A stretch of DNA of 64,000 nt from Dipodascopsis uninucleata var. uninucleata (lineage: Eukaryota > Ascomycota > Lipomycetes > Lipomycetales > Lipomycetaceae): NCBI GenBank assembly GCA_030568195.1, contig JAJLTO010000009.1, positions 1 to 64,000 on the forward strand, read 5' to 3'. The first letter of the stretch is position 1. The number at the start of each line of letters is the position of its first letter. Below the pieces are notes generated by a model. The model was given only the letters and a program-made list of their open reading frames with translations, was not told the DNA's origin and did not search any database. The position numbers and the translations under genes are program-made. Positions 10,794 through 22,731 of the stretch are shown here, in pieces.

Positions 10794-13700
10794 GCTGAAT
10801 ACTTAACGGATGACAGTCGTGAGCTTCTTTTTAGTGAATGAGCAGGACAGACTGAAGAACTGATACATTCAACACTAGCATGTAGTTGCAAGTCCGCAGA
10901 GAAAATTGCTTCAATGGCTGATTTAAGTATCTGATCTGGATTTTAAATATGTTCAATTCTGCATTGACGGGAGTTTAAGTTTAATTACGACCTTAATTCC
11001 GGAAGCAGGGCTGAGCTCAGCACTGTCGTCTATTCACGTTTCTACGGAACCGGTTTACCTCAAGCACAGCGCATGCCAGGCTCGAAGAAATGAGGGTTAT
11101 TTTGATATACTACTATTTTGCAGTAAATAGGCATAAGCCAATCTGAAGAAAAATGGGACGAATAACTAGATTATAGACGTGATGACGAGCGCACTTCATA
11201 CGAGAGTTTCATTCTCTCTTCATTCGAGAATAACAACGTTTCGAGATTCAGAAAGGTAGAAGTACAGCATGCCACCAACTGCAGATCTGATCTGAATGCT
11301 TCGATTGCTTTTACTCGACAATTTATAGATTTTCTATTCTGTCTTTATCCACAGGAAGCCAACATTCGTCGATCATAACTTATCGGAACATAGGCATAAT
11401 TAGATGTCCCACAAATTAGTAGCATTTTTCTTTCTTTTCTATTTAGAATATTTATATTTTGAAATCATTAGCGGATTTAAATGATATTACAGGTTTCACA
11501 TACTATCTCCTTCAATTATCAATGTTATCGCAGGCCATTGAGAAGAAATTGTGCATTTATACTCGAGATTTCATATCTCATTTAAGGTTTCTAATTAAGT
11601 TTGACCAAGATCCTGAGCCGTATTCGTTGGCTGAAAATTATATCATAGTGTCTTACTATTAACTATGGCACACAGTTCACGAATATATAAATAGGAAGAA
11701 CCTTCTGTCACGTATATATGCCACCATCTTCGTGAACTATTACTGGCCCCAAGAATAGTGGCAAAAGAAGCATAAATACGCCATCCAGACGCGGCAACCT
11801 GGTAATAGAAATATATGATACTATATATGACCAGTTCCACTTTTGGTATATTACAGACCATTTAATTTATCCGTGTCGAAACGAGGAATCGAGCAACAAT
11901 AAAAGAAGTATAACTCTAGGCAGTAACCATCTAGTAGAGCTACTTCGAGGTGGTCATCATTTTGATTTTCACTGCTTACAGGAATCTGATACATTTCTAA
12001 GTAGCAAGTCGATTTTTCTGCAATGAATTTTTTAAAAAATAGATAATATGCTTACTTACAAGAAGCTATTTCTTTCACTATCGCCATCTAATAGGTTATC
12101 TGTAGAAATTCAATGAGCGCACTGCGAAAATTCTCTCGAAGGATATGTATAGGTTCATTCAATTCTTTATTTCAATAGCCGAACTATCAACTGCATTTTA
12201 ATACATCTTCATTGTCTTAAACCTAAAAGACATGGAAAAAAGAGGTTTCTTAATCGTATTGGCTTTGCGATACTTCCTGCCTAGCCGAATACAAGCTCAC
12301 AGCAGTAAAGCAGTTAGATAGTAATTCAATGAGCATCAACCTAAAAATACAGCTCAGTATCCTTAGACATGAATTATTATTCAATAGACTAACACTATGA
12401 CATGATTCCTGCGAAACAAACCATTTCGAATTGTAGCGCTTCAGGCGGACGCTGAAAACGATTGTTTAGTTAGGTGCCAAGCACTATATGTAAGCTATAC
12501 AAACGATGCCTTGCAAAAGAGTCGAAACACGATAATTGCCACAAATAATGCTTATCATGCTGTATCACCGCAAGGCCAAGTTCCTTGGCTCTCATCATTT
12601 TATGAGAACTAGTTTTTGTGAAAGATCCGATGCTCCCAGTGCTTATTTTTTGCACTTCCAATTTAGGACCTTAGCATATTAGTGTATATCTATTTCCTAA
12701 TAGAATAAATAAGTAATTAGCAATCTTGGCTCTTTGCTATCACTTGGCCCATACTGCTTAGCAAAATCTTAATCACTAGCGAACACCATTTTGTTGTAAT
12801 ATAACAGTTCTGTCAGAGTGTTGATCCTGCTATCTTAAAAATATTGATAACACAAATATGAAGAGTTCATTGAGCTTGCATATTGAAAGTATAACAAACA
12901 TTTGTGAGCTAACGATGACATAAAACGCGGCATAGGAACGTTATCAGTAACTGACATGCACGGGGCACTTCACTGGATAAGTGCTACGATTAGTCGTAGA
13001 TTTTGTCTTAGTGGCACCAAGCATTCGGAATACGCCGCGATGCTTTCACCTCAGCTAAAGCGTGTAAAATGCTTCCATCAGTCTTAATAGCTAACTTCAT
13101 TTGCAAGTTAAGCTCTAATTAAACTAAAGAAAGTGCTTGTTATAACAGAAAGCTCGATTGGCTAGCTTCCGCTCTAGTGTTTATGGAATGCTAATCTATA
13201 TTCCTGACAATCTATATTCCTCACAACTATGTTTGTCCAGAGACGAAATTAAAAAGAAATGCAGTCAATTAAATTTATAGCCTAATCTTCATATACATAT
13301 CCATTTGAAGCTGTCTGAGCTATACGAGTTAAGGATCGTTAGTATTGTAATTGTCCAGAAATATCGGCGTTAGAGCAAATGGTAGAGAAACGCCCTCGAT
13401 TTCAACTCCGCATTGTTTCAACTATGAACTTATCGTATGAATCTATATTGTGCAGCTCACAGCGGAATGATTTCTTCTGTACCGTAACGTCTCTCTAGCA
13501 TTGCCACAGTCTAAGTTTATGATGGTACTAGCGAATTAGATATGAACGTTGGATCTCTCGGATATACCGCGGCAGTGACAAGAAAATCAGAATTAGATTG
13601 CATGAGACAACTCGCTTGTCTAGGATCCCATATTTCTGAATTTATTCAAAGCAATGAACTGTCGGAAATTCGGATATTATAAACTATCAAGTTTCTTTGC

Positions 13701-14693
13701 GCTCTCGCCACTGATAATATCTAAGATTATAATACTGCAAAGAAAGCGTGCTACTCCGTTAACCAGAGACTGTCATGTTGATGTTTACATTTAGGTTCAA
13801 AATAATAATTTACTGTATCTTACTCTCCAAGTCTTTTGTGTCTTGAATGACCAGCACGAGAGTAAACGGAGTCTCAAGTGATTAAACTTTGAACTGTCTA
13901 TATGCTCAATTCGTTTGACTAAGAAATTTACAGCCACTCATAAGTTCACATTGCATTTACTACCTAAGTGCTCTATTCTCTCGTTAGTTACACCAATAGT
14001 CTTACTAAGATGCATATCTATCAGCAGGATGGTTGCATGCTCTGATATCGGATGAGCTTCGTTCGTTATTCAGAGAAATCTTGATCGTTAGAGTGTTTGT
14101 CTTGGATGCTCTCTCATATATTCGCAAACTGTCTTCATCTTTTCTGGTCTCTTACATTTTTCTACGCAATAAACTTGATTATGTTGTTATATGATGCCTG
14201 TAGGCAAAAGCAATTTTTATGAACTAATTTACGCCTCATTAATAGTACCTTGTTAACTCAAAAGGGACACGAGTGTCTTTGCTCAAGTTAATAGTCCTTA
14301 AAGTTTTCCCTTGCAGATTCACACTACTCTTTCATCCTATCACCCTCTGTTGACCGCGAATGTCATAATTCAACACAACTCTTGTCATACTACTTAAATC
14401 TCTTTACTAGAAGTGTACATTGGTACTGCATGACAGCTCGTATCGATCTAATTGGGCTGCCAGGCTTATGCAAGTTATGGTATAGTATCAAATCTAGCCG
14501 AAACATTGAACGTGACCACTAGGAATACCTTGAGATCTACAATAAGATGGATTTCTGGGTTCTCTTTTACCAGATAGACGGCTATGCCATGGAAGCTATT
14601 ATGAAATATACATTCAGAGTTAGATAAGAATAATGCAATTTAGGCAGACTCAAAATGGCACCGAAAGATTGAAAGATACCAGAACTTCCGAAG
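10794..14693. other. Gene-free spacer before the OPT gene
   Basis: About 3.9 kb of AT-rich DNA. Only short frames occur, and none carries a motif I recognise. A short tandem duplication of TCTATATTCCTSACAA lies near 13194-13227. The last few hundred bases are presumed promoter for the OPT gene. Confidence 0.5.
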
Positions 14694-14701
14694 TATATAA
14701 A
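14694..14701 (+). promoter_or_regulatory. TATA box of the OPT gene
   Basis: TATATAAA lies 69 bases upstream of the chosen ATG at 14770. This spacing leaves room for a normal short leader and supports that start over the upstream GTG codon in the same frame. Confidence 0.6.
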
Positions 14702-14769
14702 CCCGTGCAGTGTACCCGTTACTTTATTCTTTTTCATCTCACGAGCAGCAGGGTCTTTACACTAGAATC

Positions 14770-17304
14770 ATGGATGAAATTGATGCTAATCTGCCTAGCA
14801 AAAAAGATAAGACATACGTCTATACTGACGAGATATTGAACAAGTCTGAGTCTCCAAACGAGAAAAGTGACGAAAATGAGGCATTGAGGACCATCACCGA
14901 TGTTGAGCTTGTGCTTGACAAAATCAATGTGATGTCTTCCGAAGAGGCAATAAGGATCCTGAAAGATGCAATTGTAGAGCATGACTCAGATATAAATTTC
15001 TCTTCAGAAACTATGGATAGAATCAAACTTTTGGTTCTTGGTCCTGAACATTACAAAAAGCCCCCAGATGAATACGAGTTTGACTTAAGGGCGGAGGCTG
15101 CGTTAATTGCCTACTATTCTCCATATCCAGAAGTGCGTTCTGTTACGGATCCATTTGATGATGTTAATATGACCTGTGAAAGCATCCGGGTCTACGTGCT
15201 GGCTATCATTTGGACAATCATTGGAACTGGCGTCAGTCAATTTTTTGCTTTTAGAAAACCTTCCATCACTATCACTTCTGCGGTTATCCAACTTTTCTTA
15301 TATCCTTGTGGAAAGGCATGGGAACTGGTGGTCCCTAGGTGGAAATTCAAATTATTTGGTCAAGAAGTTTCACTTAATCCAGGGCCATGGACTCTCAAAG
15401 AACAAATGTTGGCAACACTGATGGTGAACGTTGCTAATGGAGGAACATACGTTACAAAGGAAAATATTATGACTCAAAAGCTGTCTATCTATTATAATAC
15501 GGATGTTGCTCTTGGATATGAGTTTTTAATGAACTTTTCTAGTCAATTTTTTGGCTTTGGTTTTGCGGGCATGTTGAGAAGATGGGTAGTGTATCCAGTC
15601 AAAGCTATTTGGCCGACTGTTCTACCGACCCTTGCGTTGAACAGAGCACTGCTTGCGAAAGAAAAAAAAACAAATATTAACGGATGGACAATTAGCCGAT
15701 ATCCATTCTTTCTCATCGTTTTTGTGGGCAGTTTTCTATATTTTTGGCTTCCAGACTATCTTTTTCAGGCGCTCAGCACTTTCAACTGGATGACATGGAT
15801 AGCTCCAAAGAACTTCACATTGGCAATTATCACAGGCTCCAGTCTTGGATTGGGATTTAATCCCATTACATCATTCGACTGGAATATTATTAATTACAGC
15901 TACTGCATGACAATTCCTTTTTATTCGTATGTGCAGAGGCACATCGGTATGACCCTTGGTGGTATGGTTGTAATAGCATTATATTGGACAAATTACAAGT
16001 GGTGTGCATATTTACCAATTAACACAAATGATCTTCGAGACCACTTCAACAAGTCTTACAATGTTACGAGAGTCTTAACTAACCATGTTTTGGACGAGGA
16101 AAAATATCAAGCATATTCACCTCCATATTATTCAGCGGGATTTATGGTAACGTATGGTACGTATTTTGTAATGTATCCTTTTTCAATGATCTATATTCTT
16201 CTGAGAGAATGGAGGCCGATACGCGATAGCTTTATTGGATTCACTCAAGCGCTACGACGAAAGAGTAAAGGACAGGTCTACGATCATTACCATGATGCAC
16301 ACTCCGTAATGATGAGATCTTACAAAGAGGTTCCTGACTGGTGGTATCTAGTGCTTATGTTACTTTCGTTTGTGTTCGGTGTGATTGCAGTTGAAACTTA
16401 TAAGTCAAACACAGAGACACCAGTATATGGTATAGTCGTTACAATTCTTGCTAGTGTATCTTTTTTGGTGCCATTTACTATCGTCAGAGCTTCAACAGGA
16501 TATTCTCTCAGTATATCTGTGCTTGCTGAGATGATTGCAGGGTTTATGTTTCCAGGTAACGGAACTGCTAACCTGATCCTTAAGTGTTATGGTGCTGAAG
16601 CAGACAGCCAGGCGGAAAGTTTTGCTAGTGATCAAAAAATGTCACATTATGCAAAAATACCTCCTCGTGCAATGTATCGGGGTCAACTAGTGACAACGTT
16701 TTTTCAATGTATTGTATCAATTGGAGTTGTTCAGTGGCAGATGTATAACATTCATGATCTGTGCGCAGCAGATCAGCCTGACAGATTCACTTGTCCTGGG
16801 CTTAAGACTATTTATTCTGCATCAGTAATGTGGGGTGTCATCGGTCCTATGAGAACATTTCAAGGTATCTATACTGTTTTCGCCTGGTGCTTCCTTGCAG
16901 GTGCTATTATGGGACCACTTTTTTATCTTTTATGGTTAAAGGTTCCTCGTACGAGAAAGATGCAGCCTCTCTTGGTTATGGCAGGATTCATGTCGTGGGC
17001 ACCCTATAACTTGGCATATTACACACCAGGCCTCTATGCTTCGTCCTTTTTTATGTACTATATCCGACGAAGATATTTGGCATGGTGGGAAAAATATAAC
17101 TATGTTCTTTCAGCTGCATTGACTGCTGGTGTAGCTTTCTCTGCTATTATTATTTTCTTTTCAGTTCAATATGAAGGAAAGACTGTGTCTTGGTGGGGTA
17201 ACACCGTGATCTCGGCGGGTGTTGATGGAGGGAAAGGTAGGCAGACTCGTCTAGAGCTTCCAGAGAAGGGGTATTTTGGATTGGATCCGGGCACATATCC
17301 ATAA
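14770..17304 (+). CDS. Oligopeptide transporter (OPT family), 844 aa
   Basis: Proton-coupled importer of small peptides in the OPT superfamily, expected at the plasma membrane. The frame is a single uninterrupted exon. Residues 1 to about 125 are hydrophilic and acidic. After that come many hydrophobic segments, around 14-16 by eye. Family motifs include SLNPGPW (residues 201-207), the following LATLMVNVANGGTYVTKE, GNGTANLILK, KIPPR (629-633) and SVMWGVIGP. The C-terminus is VSAGVDGGKGRQTRLELPEKGYFGLDPGTYP-like, typical of fungal members. Length and motif order are complete, so I judge it functional. It stands alone with kilobases of empty DNA on both sides. Such transporters are often nitrogen- or sulfur-regulated, but I see no specific site that shows this. 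Confidence 0.95.
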   Translation: MDEIDANLPSKKDKTYVYTDEILNKSESPNEKSDENEALRTITDVELVLDKINVMSSEEAIRILKDAIVEHDSDINFSSETMDRIKLLVLGPEHYKKPPDEYEFDLRAEAALIAYYSPYPEVRSVTDPFDDVNMTCESIRVYVLAIIWTIIGTGVSQFFAFRKPSITITSAVIQLFLYPCGKAWELVVPRWKFKLFGQEVSLNPGPWTLKEQMLATLMVNVANGGTYVTKENIMTQKLSIYYNTDVALGYEFLMNFSSQFFGFGFAGMLRRWVVYPVKAIWPTVLPTLALNRALLAKEKKTNINGWTISRYPFFLIVFVGSFLYFWLPDYLFQALSTFNWMTWIAPKNFTLAIITGSSLGLGFNPITSFDWNIINYSYCMTIPFYSYVQRHIGMTLGGMVVIALYWTNYKWCAYLPINTNDLRDHFNKSYNVTRVLTNHVLDEEKYQAYSPPYYSAGFMVTYGTYFVMYPFSMIYILLREWRPIRDSFIGFTQALRRKSKGQVYDHYHDAHSVMMRSYKEVPDWWYLVLMLLSFVFGVIAVETYKSNTETPVYGIVVTILASVSFLVPFTIVRASTGYSLSISVLAEMIAGFMFPGNGTANLILKCYGAEADSQAESFASDQKMSHYAKIPPRAMYRGQLVTTFFQCIVSIGVVQWQMYNIHDLCAADQPDRFTCPGLKTIYSASVMWGVIGPMRTFQGIYTVFAWCFLAGAIMGPLFYLLWLKVPRTRKMQPLLVMAGFMSWAPYNLAYYTPGLYASSFFMYYIRRRYLAWWEKYNYVLSAALTAGVAFSAIIIFFSVQYEGKTVSWWGNTVISAGVDGGKGRQTRLELPEKGYFGLDPGTYP

Positions 17305-19259
17305 GTCCTAAAAGGATATCTCGCAATTCATCATATATTGTGATTATTAAATTTATTTCGTTTTAACACGGTAATATTTGCTTTATATATGATATAACCA
17401 ACCTTTGGATAAAGTCTACTTGTTTTGAGCCTTGAACTTCCTTTTGTGTGTTTCAGCGAGATACGTTCGCTGATCACTGGAAATGCATATTTGGCTATTT
17501 TGGCCTTTTAAAAATGAAATGTCTGATTCGTGCAGATATCTACCACTCCTCTTTAAACACTTTTTGAATTGATAAATCGTTAATACCGATAAATACTTTT
17601 ATCCAAGTTGGTGATTCTATTACTTACAGTGTTAATAAAAGTCATTACAATAATTCCTGTCAGGTCCAACGTAGAATATTCTAGTTGAATTCATTCGTCA
17701 TGATCTTTGTAGTATATTTGATTAGTAAAATTCTGTAACCTGTTCGAACGTCAATCTGGATTAAGTTGAACAAACGGAATCTTGCTGTCAGACTTTGTCA
17801 GTCTTGACATTTGCGTATGATATAGGTGTTGGGCTGATTGTATAGTCAGCTCCAGCTGAGATATCATCGTCCAGAGTGTGGTATCGCACTGGCAAGAAGC
17901 ACATACACAGTGTATAAGTTGTAGGACGTCCTGCACACTAAATACTACCCTTGTAACTGGAGATAAATTAATTGCTGCTCCTAGGAAGTACTACTATTAT
18001 TCTGCGTATAGCATCGATTTTCTTTCAACTTCCTGAACCTCGAGGTTTCCGTTATGCAGAGTTCTATGCATTGTTTATGTAATAGGCTCCGGGCAGAAAT
18101 TCAGACGATTGAGACTAATGTACTACGAGATTTCTAGAACTAAAGAAACTGCAGATTAACTGCTTTTGTCGCAGCATCTGTTCAACGACGGGAATCAGCC
18201 AAATCACTCTCATATTACATTGCTAATATTTAATGTCAGCATTTTTGATTGCTAAAGAAATATTAGCTATAAGTTGGAATTGAAATCTATACATAAGAGG
18301 TCAGCAATGTTATTAAATCCAGGTTTAAGAGACAATGACTATTGTATTGCACATAAATACATAACTCTTATTCGATTATTTTACCCTCCGGATCCTCTCA
18401 CACAACTATAGCGTTTTGTTCCAGTCCTTCTAACTAGATTACTCTGTCTAATACTTCAATACCGATTGCTTTCAGCTTTCTAACAGCTCGCTGATATTTT
18501 TCTGAACTAGGAAACATATATCGACCTGCCGCAAGTCGCTCCAGTAGCAAGGTAGGTAACTTGAGATGATAGAAGTATCTATATAAGAGCTAGACTGAAT
18601 TTTGAGAATGTAAAGAATCTCTAGAATTATTGATTCTGTAAGGCAACGGGGCAGTTGTGTATAGTGATCTTTAAGTTGTACTGCTGGATACTTTTTAATG
18701 TCGAAATTCTTTTTCTTATTTATTTATTTATAATACCTTCTAAGCAATCAATATCATAAAATTCTCATCTCTCTGTACATTTGCAAATGCAGTTATTATT
18801 GGACTAATAGTTTATATCAATCATGACAAAAAATTGTACGGCTGCACTCTTGGGAAACTAAGCGATGTTTTAGCAGCCATCACTGCATCTTAGCTTCATC
18901 ATTGTAAAGTTATAACCTAAACATATAACGACATATAAATAGTATCAAAGAATTTAATAAAAAAATCCACCCTGTCTATAATTTATCATTCATACCTAAC
19001 CAATGATTCTGAGTACAGTACGTCAGTTATAGTATTTTTATGAGCAAACGTTCCCTCGAGATTAGTTACGTATATGTACATTCAAAATCCTTGATGTTAT
19101 TACAGTGTCCGTACAACGGGAGCTTAAATATACTGACCGTTCAAGATATGATGCAGTATTAGCCTTCTAAAAATTGACGTAAACTAGTGTAATCGAGCAT
19201 CTATCCGGTCTATATCATAGTGCTATCGAACTAAGGTTATATATTAGACGTCATTCTAA
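17305..19259. other. Gene-free spacer downstream of the OPT gene
   Basis: AT-rich, with no credible frame. A 12-bp palindrome AACCTCGAGGTT lies at 18036-18047. The first 100 bases contain the AT-rich terminator region of the OPT gene. Confidence 0.5.
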
Positions 19260-19625
19260 TACTAGAAGTAATAAAGTACAAGGGCTAGGTCAATTTTCCT
19301 TTGGCAGTTTTGCAACAGTGACAGACAGCAGACATTGTCCAGCCAGCATCCTGAATTACTGCTTTTTCTGAAAGCCTTCGCAACTTGCCAAAGACCAAAT
19401 GACAGGAATTGAAGTCAGCAGCCTTACAACCATTTCAGGAAGGAATAGCATCTCAGATAAAGTGTCCTCTGGCATGTGTTTGAAGATCTTGGATATTCAA
19501 AGTTGCGTGGGAACCCCAAGAAAAGACCTTTCAGAGAATTGTATCTGGTGAGCTGATATTAGGAACTTCCTTGAGACGGGACGGTATGCCAGATGATTTT
19601 ACCAGTATATAGTCTGTGGTCATGG
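19260..19625 (-). pseudogene. Unidentified coding relic, GC-richer than its surroundings
   Basis: One minus-strand frame reads from MTTDYILVKSSGIPSRLKEV through FSWGSHATLNIQDLQTHARG and AADFNSCHLVFGKLRRLSEK to IQDAGWTMSAVCHCC and a stop, interrupted by three internal TGA codons. The residue mix, the GC rise against both flanks and the Cys/His-rich end look like former protein-coding sequence rather than chance. I do not recognise the family. All three internal stops are TGA, which could come from CGA by C-to-T change. Confidence 0.4.
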
Positions 19626-21204
19626 TGTGTGCCACTGTAGGCTCGGACGAAGTTTTGCAGTTAAGTATATGATGTTGTGGACAATGGCATATCCTATGTT
19701 GTTATATATTTAGAGATCTGATTGTACGATATATCCGATAATTTAGATGTTGAAATTCTAAACTTATAATATTATATTATATTGCAATCAATTAAATCAT
19801 CGTGCTATTTGAAACTTTTGTTAGACTATTGAATATCAAAATAAGTTGTCTTTTTTTTTTCGTTCATTGATGGAGGTTTTCTGTTAGCACATATCCTGAG
19901 GAACAGACCGTGTCAAGGTAACCTTTTTTATCTCGTGGAATCTTTTTAGTCCTATGAAGACGATTTAAGGTTATTAATTATATTTAAAGGTTACACACGT
20001 TTGAGATTATCAATTAAAATTGAAACTTTAAACTAAAAAGTATTTTCCGATACCGACACGACTACTCTGGAAATTTAGTTTTCATTTAACAACAGATTCG
20101 CTTTAAGATATCTATATGATTTAAATAGAACGAATCTCAGTAGTTACTGTAGCTGCTTATAAGATATTGACAGTAATGTCCAAAAGCCAAATTTACCTGT
20201 CAAGACGTAAGATTAATTAATTCGCAGGCGTAGGATAGTTGATCTCATATTGACAACTGAAACCCAAATTACCAATAAAAATAAAGTCCTCGTCCGGTGA
20301 GATTCATATTTCACTATTCTAGACATCCAATTATTCCTTCAGCTGCGATAAGCCATTTATATGAGATATTTGCGAAATGAGCCTATTCAATAGTACAGAA
20401 TATCAATATTATATTATTCTGTATACCTTACATGTAATATCAGTTCAAGGATATTGGTTAAGACCTTTTACTGTGGAGTACTGCGATTATATAGACTACT
20501 ATTACAAAGACAAATGGCCACATAAAGAGAAGTAACCATCTTGAACCTTCAAGTGCCGCTCGTCTAGTCTACTAATCAGCTCGGTGCTTTTGGATGTAGA
20601 TCATCATCCGAGTTGATAAGATCTCTGCTAGTAATAAATTTCATCATATCAATCTTAGCTGTCTCTGTTAATACCAATTTTCTTGAACGACTCCTATATT
20701 GCCTCATAAAACATAAAAGCAAGTGACTACATGTAGCCGTACCAAAATCAATCGAACATAATCAATGTTTTCCATTGTGCTCTGAACCTCCATGGCCACA
20801 AACAGATCCGGTGCAAAATTTAACATCCAGTTGTCGTGGAACATAAGCAATTCACTACTGCTTGTTGTCTAAGAAAAAAAATCTCAGAAATGCATATTCA
20901 GATGCCTGATTCCCATATATCCCATATACTAGCAATAGGTAGAGATGAATACGATAATACTTGTATCAGCTTCGCCAGGAGCGCTCTACTTAATATTTGT
21001 ATTTTTGTGTAGAACGTCTTTGCCTTCCATTGTACCGCCTGTAACAAACTGATGCTTGCAAAACTACTCCATAGGATGATAGCAGCTAGCAATGCCAAGG
21101 ATCCATAAAAAAGCGAAAGCAGTACCAATGAAGTTACCAACATGAACTATAAACGAATATTCATTTTATTTAATCAACGCGGACTGCCTCTTCCCCGCTT
21201 TGAA

Positions 21205-21234
21205 GTATTTCTTGCTAATCTAAGCAAGAAATAC
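21205..21234. repeat. Perfect inverted repeat, 12-bp arms, 6-nt spacer
   Basis: GTATTTCTTGCT, then AATCTA, then AGCAAGAAATAC. It lies in spacer DNA. A CCCCGC block sits 11 bases to its left. It has the same geometry as the hairpins at 27761 and 47817. Confidence 0.9.
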
Positions 21235-22341
21235 CGGATTCGATCTCGTCCGATTTCTCTTGAGATGCCATCTATGGTGGCGACTCAGATAAGGTTACTA
21301 TAATCAAGCAAAATAATAGTATTCCGTGAATTATTTGTGGGCCGCATCTCAATCTCCAATATGTCGCACCTACCAAAGAATGCGCAGCCGTATGATATAT
21401 ATATACGTGATTATATTCCACCTATTCCTACGAGCTCAGATATTGTAACCATTCGATACTATATTCATTTAGATTTAACTTTGCAATATAAGTAGGAATT
21501 TTCGATGTCTATTGGTCGTTTGCAAAGTCGACAAAGTCTGCCCTATAATAAGCAACTAAACCACTACAATCGAAGCACTGAATGATTCAGCCAGTAATCC
21601 AGAATTAAGAGGCAGTCCGAATAATCTTCCTTAATAGATTAGATAAATATGCAGATCTAAGAGATCCCAAAATGTGATGCCTACTATTGATTAAGTTGTG
21701 ACACCTTGTTCAATTGAAGATGGATAGCTGGAATATGATGACATGTTAACCTCGCGTAAATCAAACGGATATTTTGAACATTATATTTACTACTACTATT
21801 ATAACGAAGTCACGATTTCTCAACTCGTCAAAATCTATATAGCCAGTAGCGACAGTCATCAATAGCTACACGAGAATTTCCTGAGAATGTAGTAAAGTTT
21901 CCTGGTATCATTTACTCATTAAGACATTAGGGACTATTAAGGATCTCCAAGGCAGATTCTTTTCAGAATGCTTCTGCTTTGACAAAATAATAAGAAATCT
22001 TTAACCCTTTATTAATATATAGTAATGTTCTGAGGAAGATACCTTCTATTACTACATCTTTTAACCATAGAGCCGTCGCAGAAACATGATTAATTAGATA
22101 TTATATTAAATAAAAACATTAAGCTCTTGCTATAATATTACCTCCCAAGAATGAGTAAAAATATCATTCATTTAACGAAACATTTTCTATATATTTGGTC
22201 ATGTAGTAAGAAGCGCTATTAATTAATAGAATAAATATATCTATGCTCTCTTCAATAGATTTCATTTGACAAAGATCAGGAATCTGATCATATATGGTCT
22301 CAAGCAACACGTCTAATATCAAAATATTTCAGTATACTGAT

Positions 22342-22731
22342 TCACAGGCTCTTGTCCATTGTTGACTGTCTTCGAAATATTGGTATATATTCGTGAGTAT
22401 TTTGTTCTTTCAAAATAAAAATGGCAAAGGGCATTTGCTGATAAGGATCACAACTGGAAATCGGTGTTCTTTTAGTTAAACCTTCATCTAAGGAGTTCTG
22501 AGGATCTTCAGTATAACATGGAAATTCGGATTCAATTCGCAGACAACTGGGACCAACTGGCATTGGCATATCCAACTGACACTGGCATATCTAACTGTTT
22601 TATGACAGCCCATTTTTTTAGCACATTTAGCAAAAAAATTTTTGAAAAACAAGAAGATACTCTATGATAGCCTAATAATATAGCTAAGTGTATAATGACT
22701 CTCACCAAAGCTTGCGCCAATTCAGTATGCT
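22342..22731 (-). pseudogene. Possible relic of a fungal transcription-factor middle domain
   Basis: One minus-strand frame contains HTELAQALVRVIIHLAILLGYHRVSS, which resembles the repeated LG-Y/L-HR helix of Zn2Cys6 regulator middle domains. A second frame continues with a 77-residue open stretch (MPVGPSCLRIESEFPCYTEDPQ...). The two frames meet at a 19-bp tandem duplication (22553-22571 and 22572-22590), which may itself have broken the gene. Similarity is weak and limited to one helix, so the assignment is tentative. Confidence 0.3.

Noticed and set aside
17740-17760. GTTCGAA..TC resembling a tRNA T-loop
   Set aside because: No acceptor, D or anticodon stems can be paired around it.
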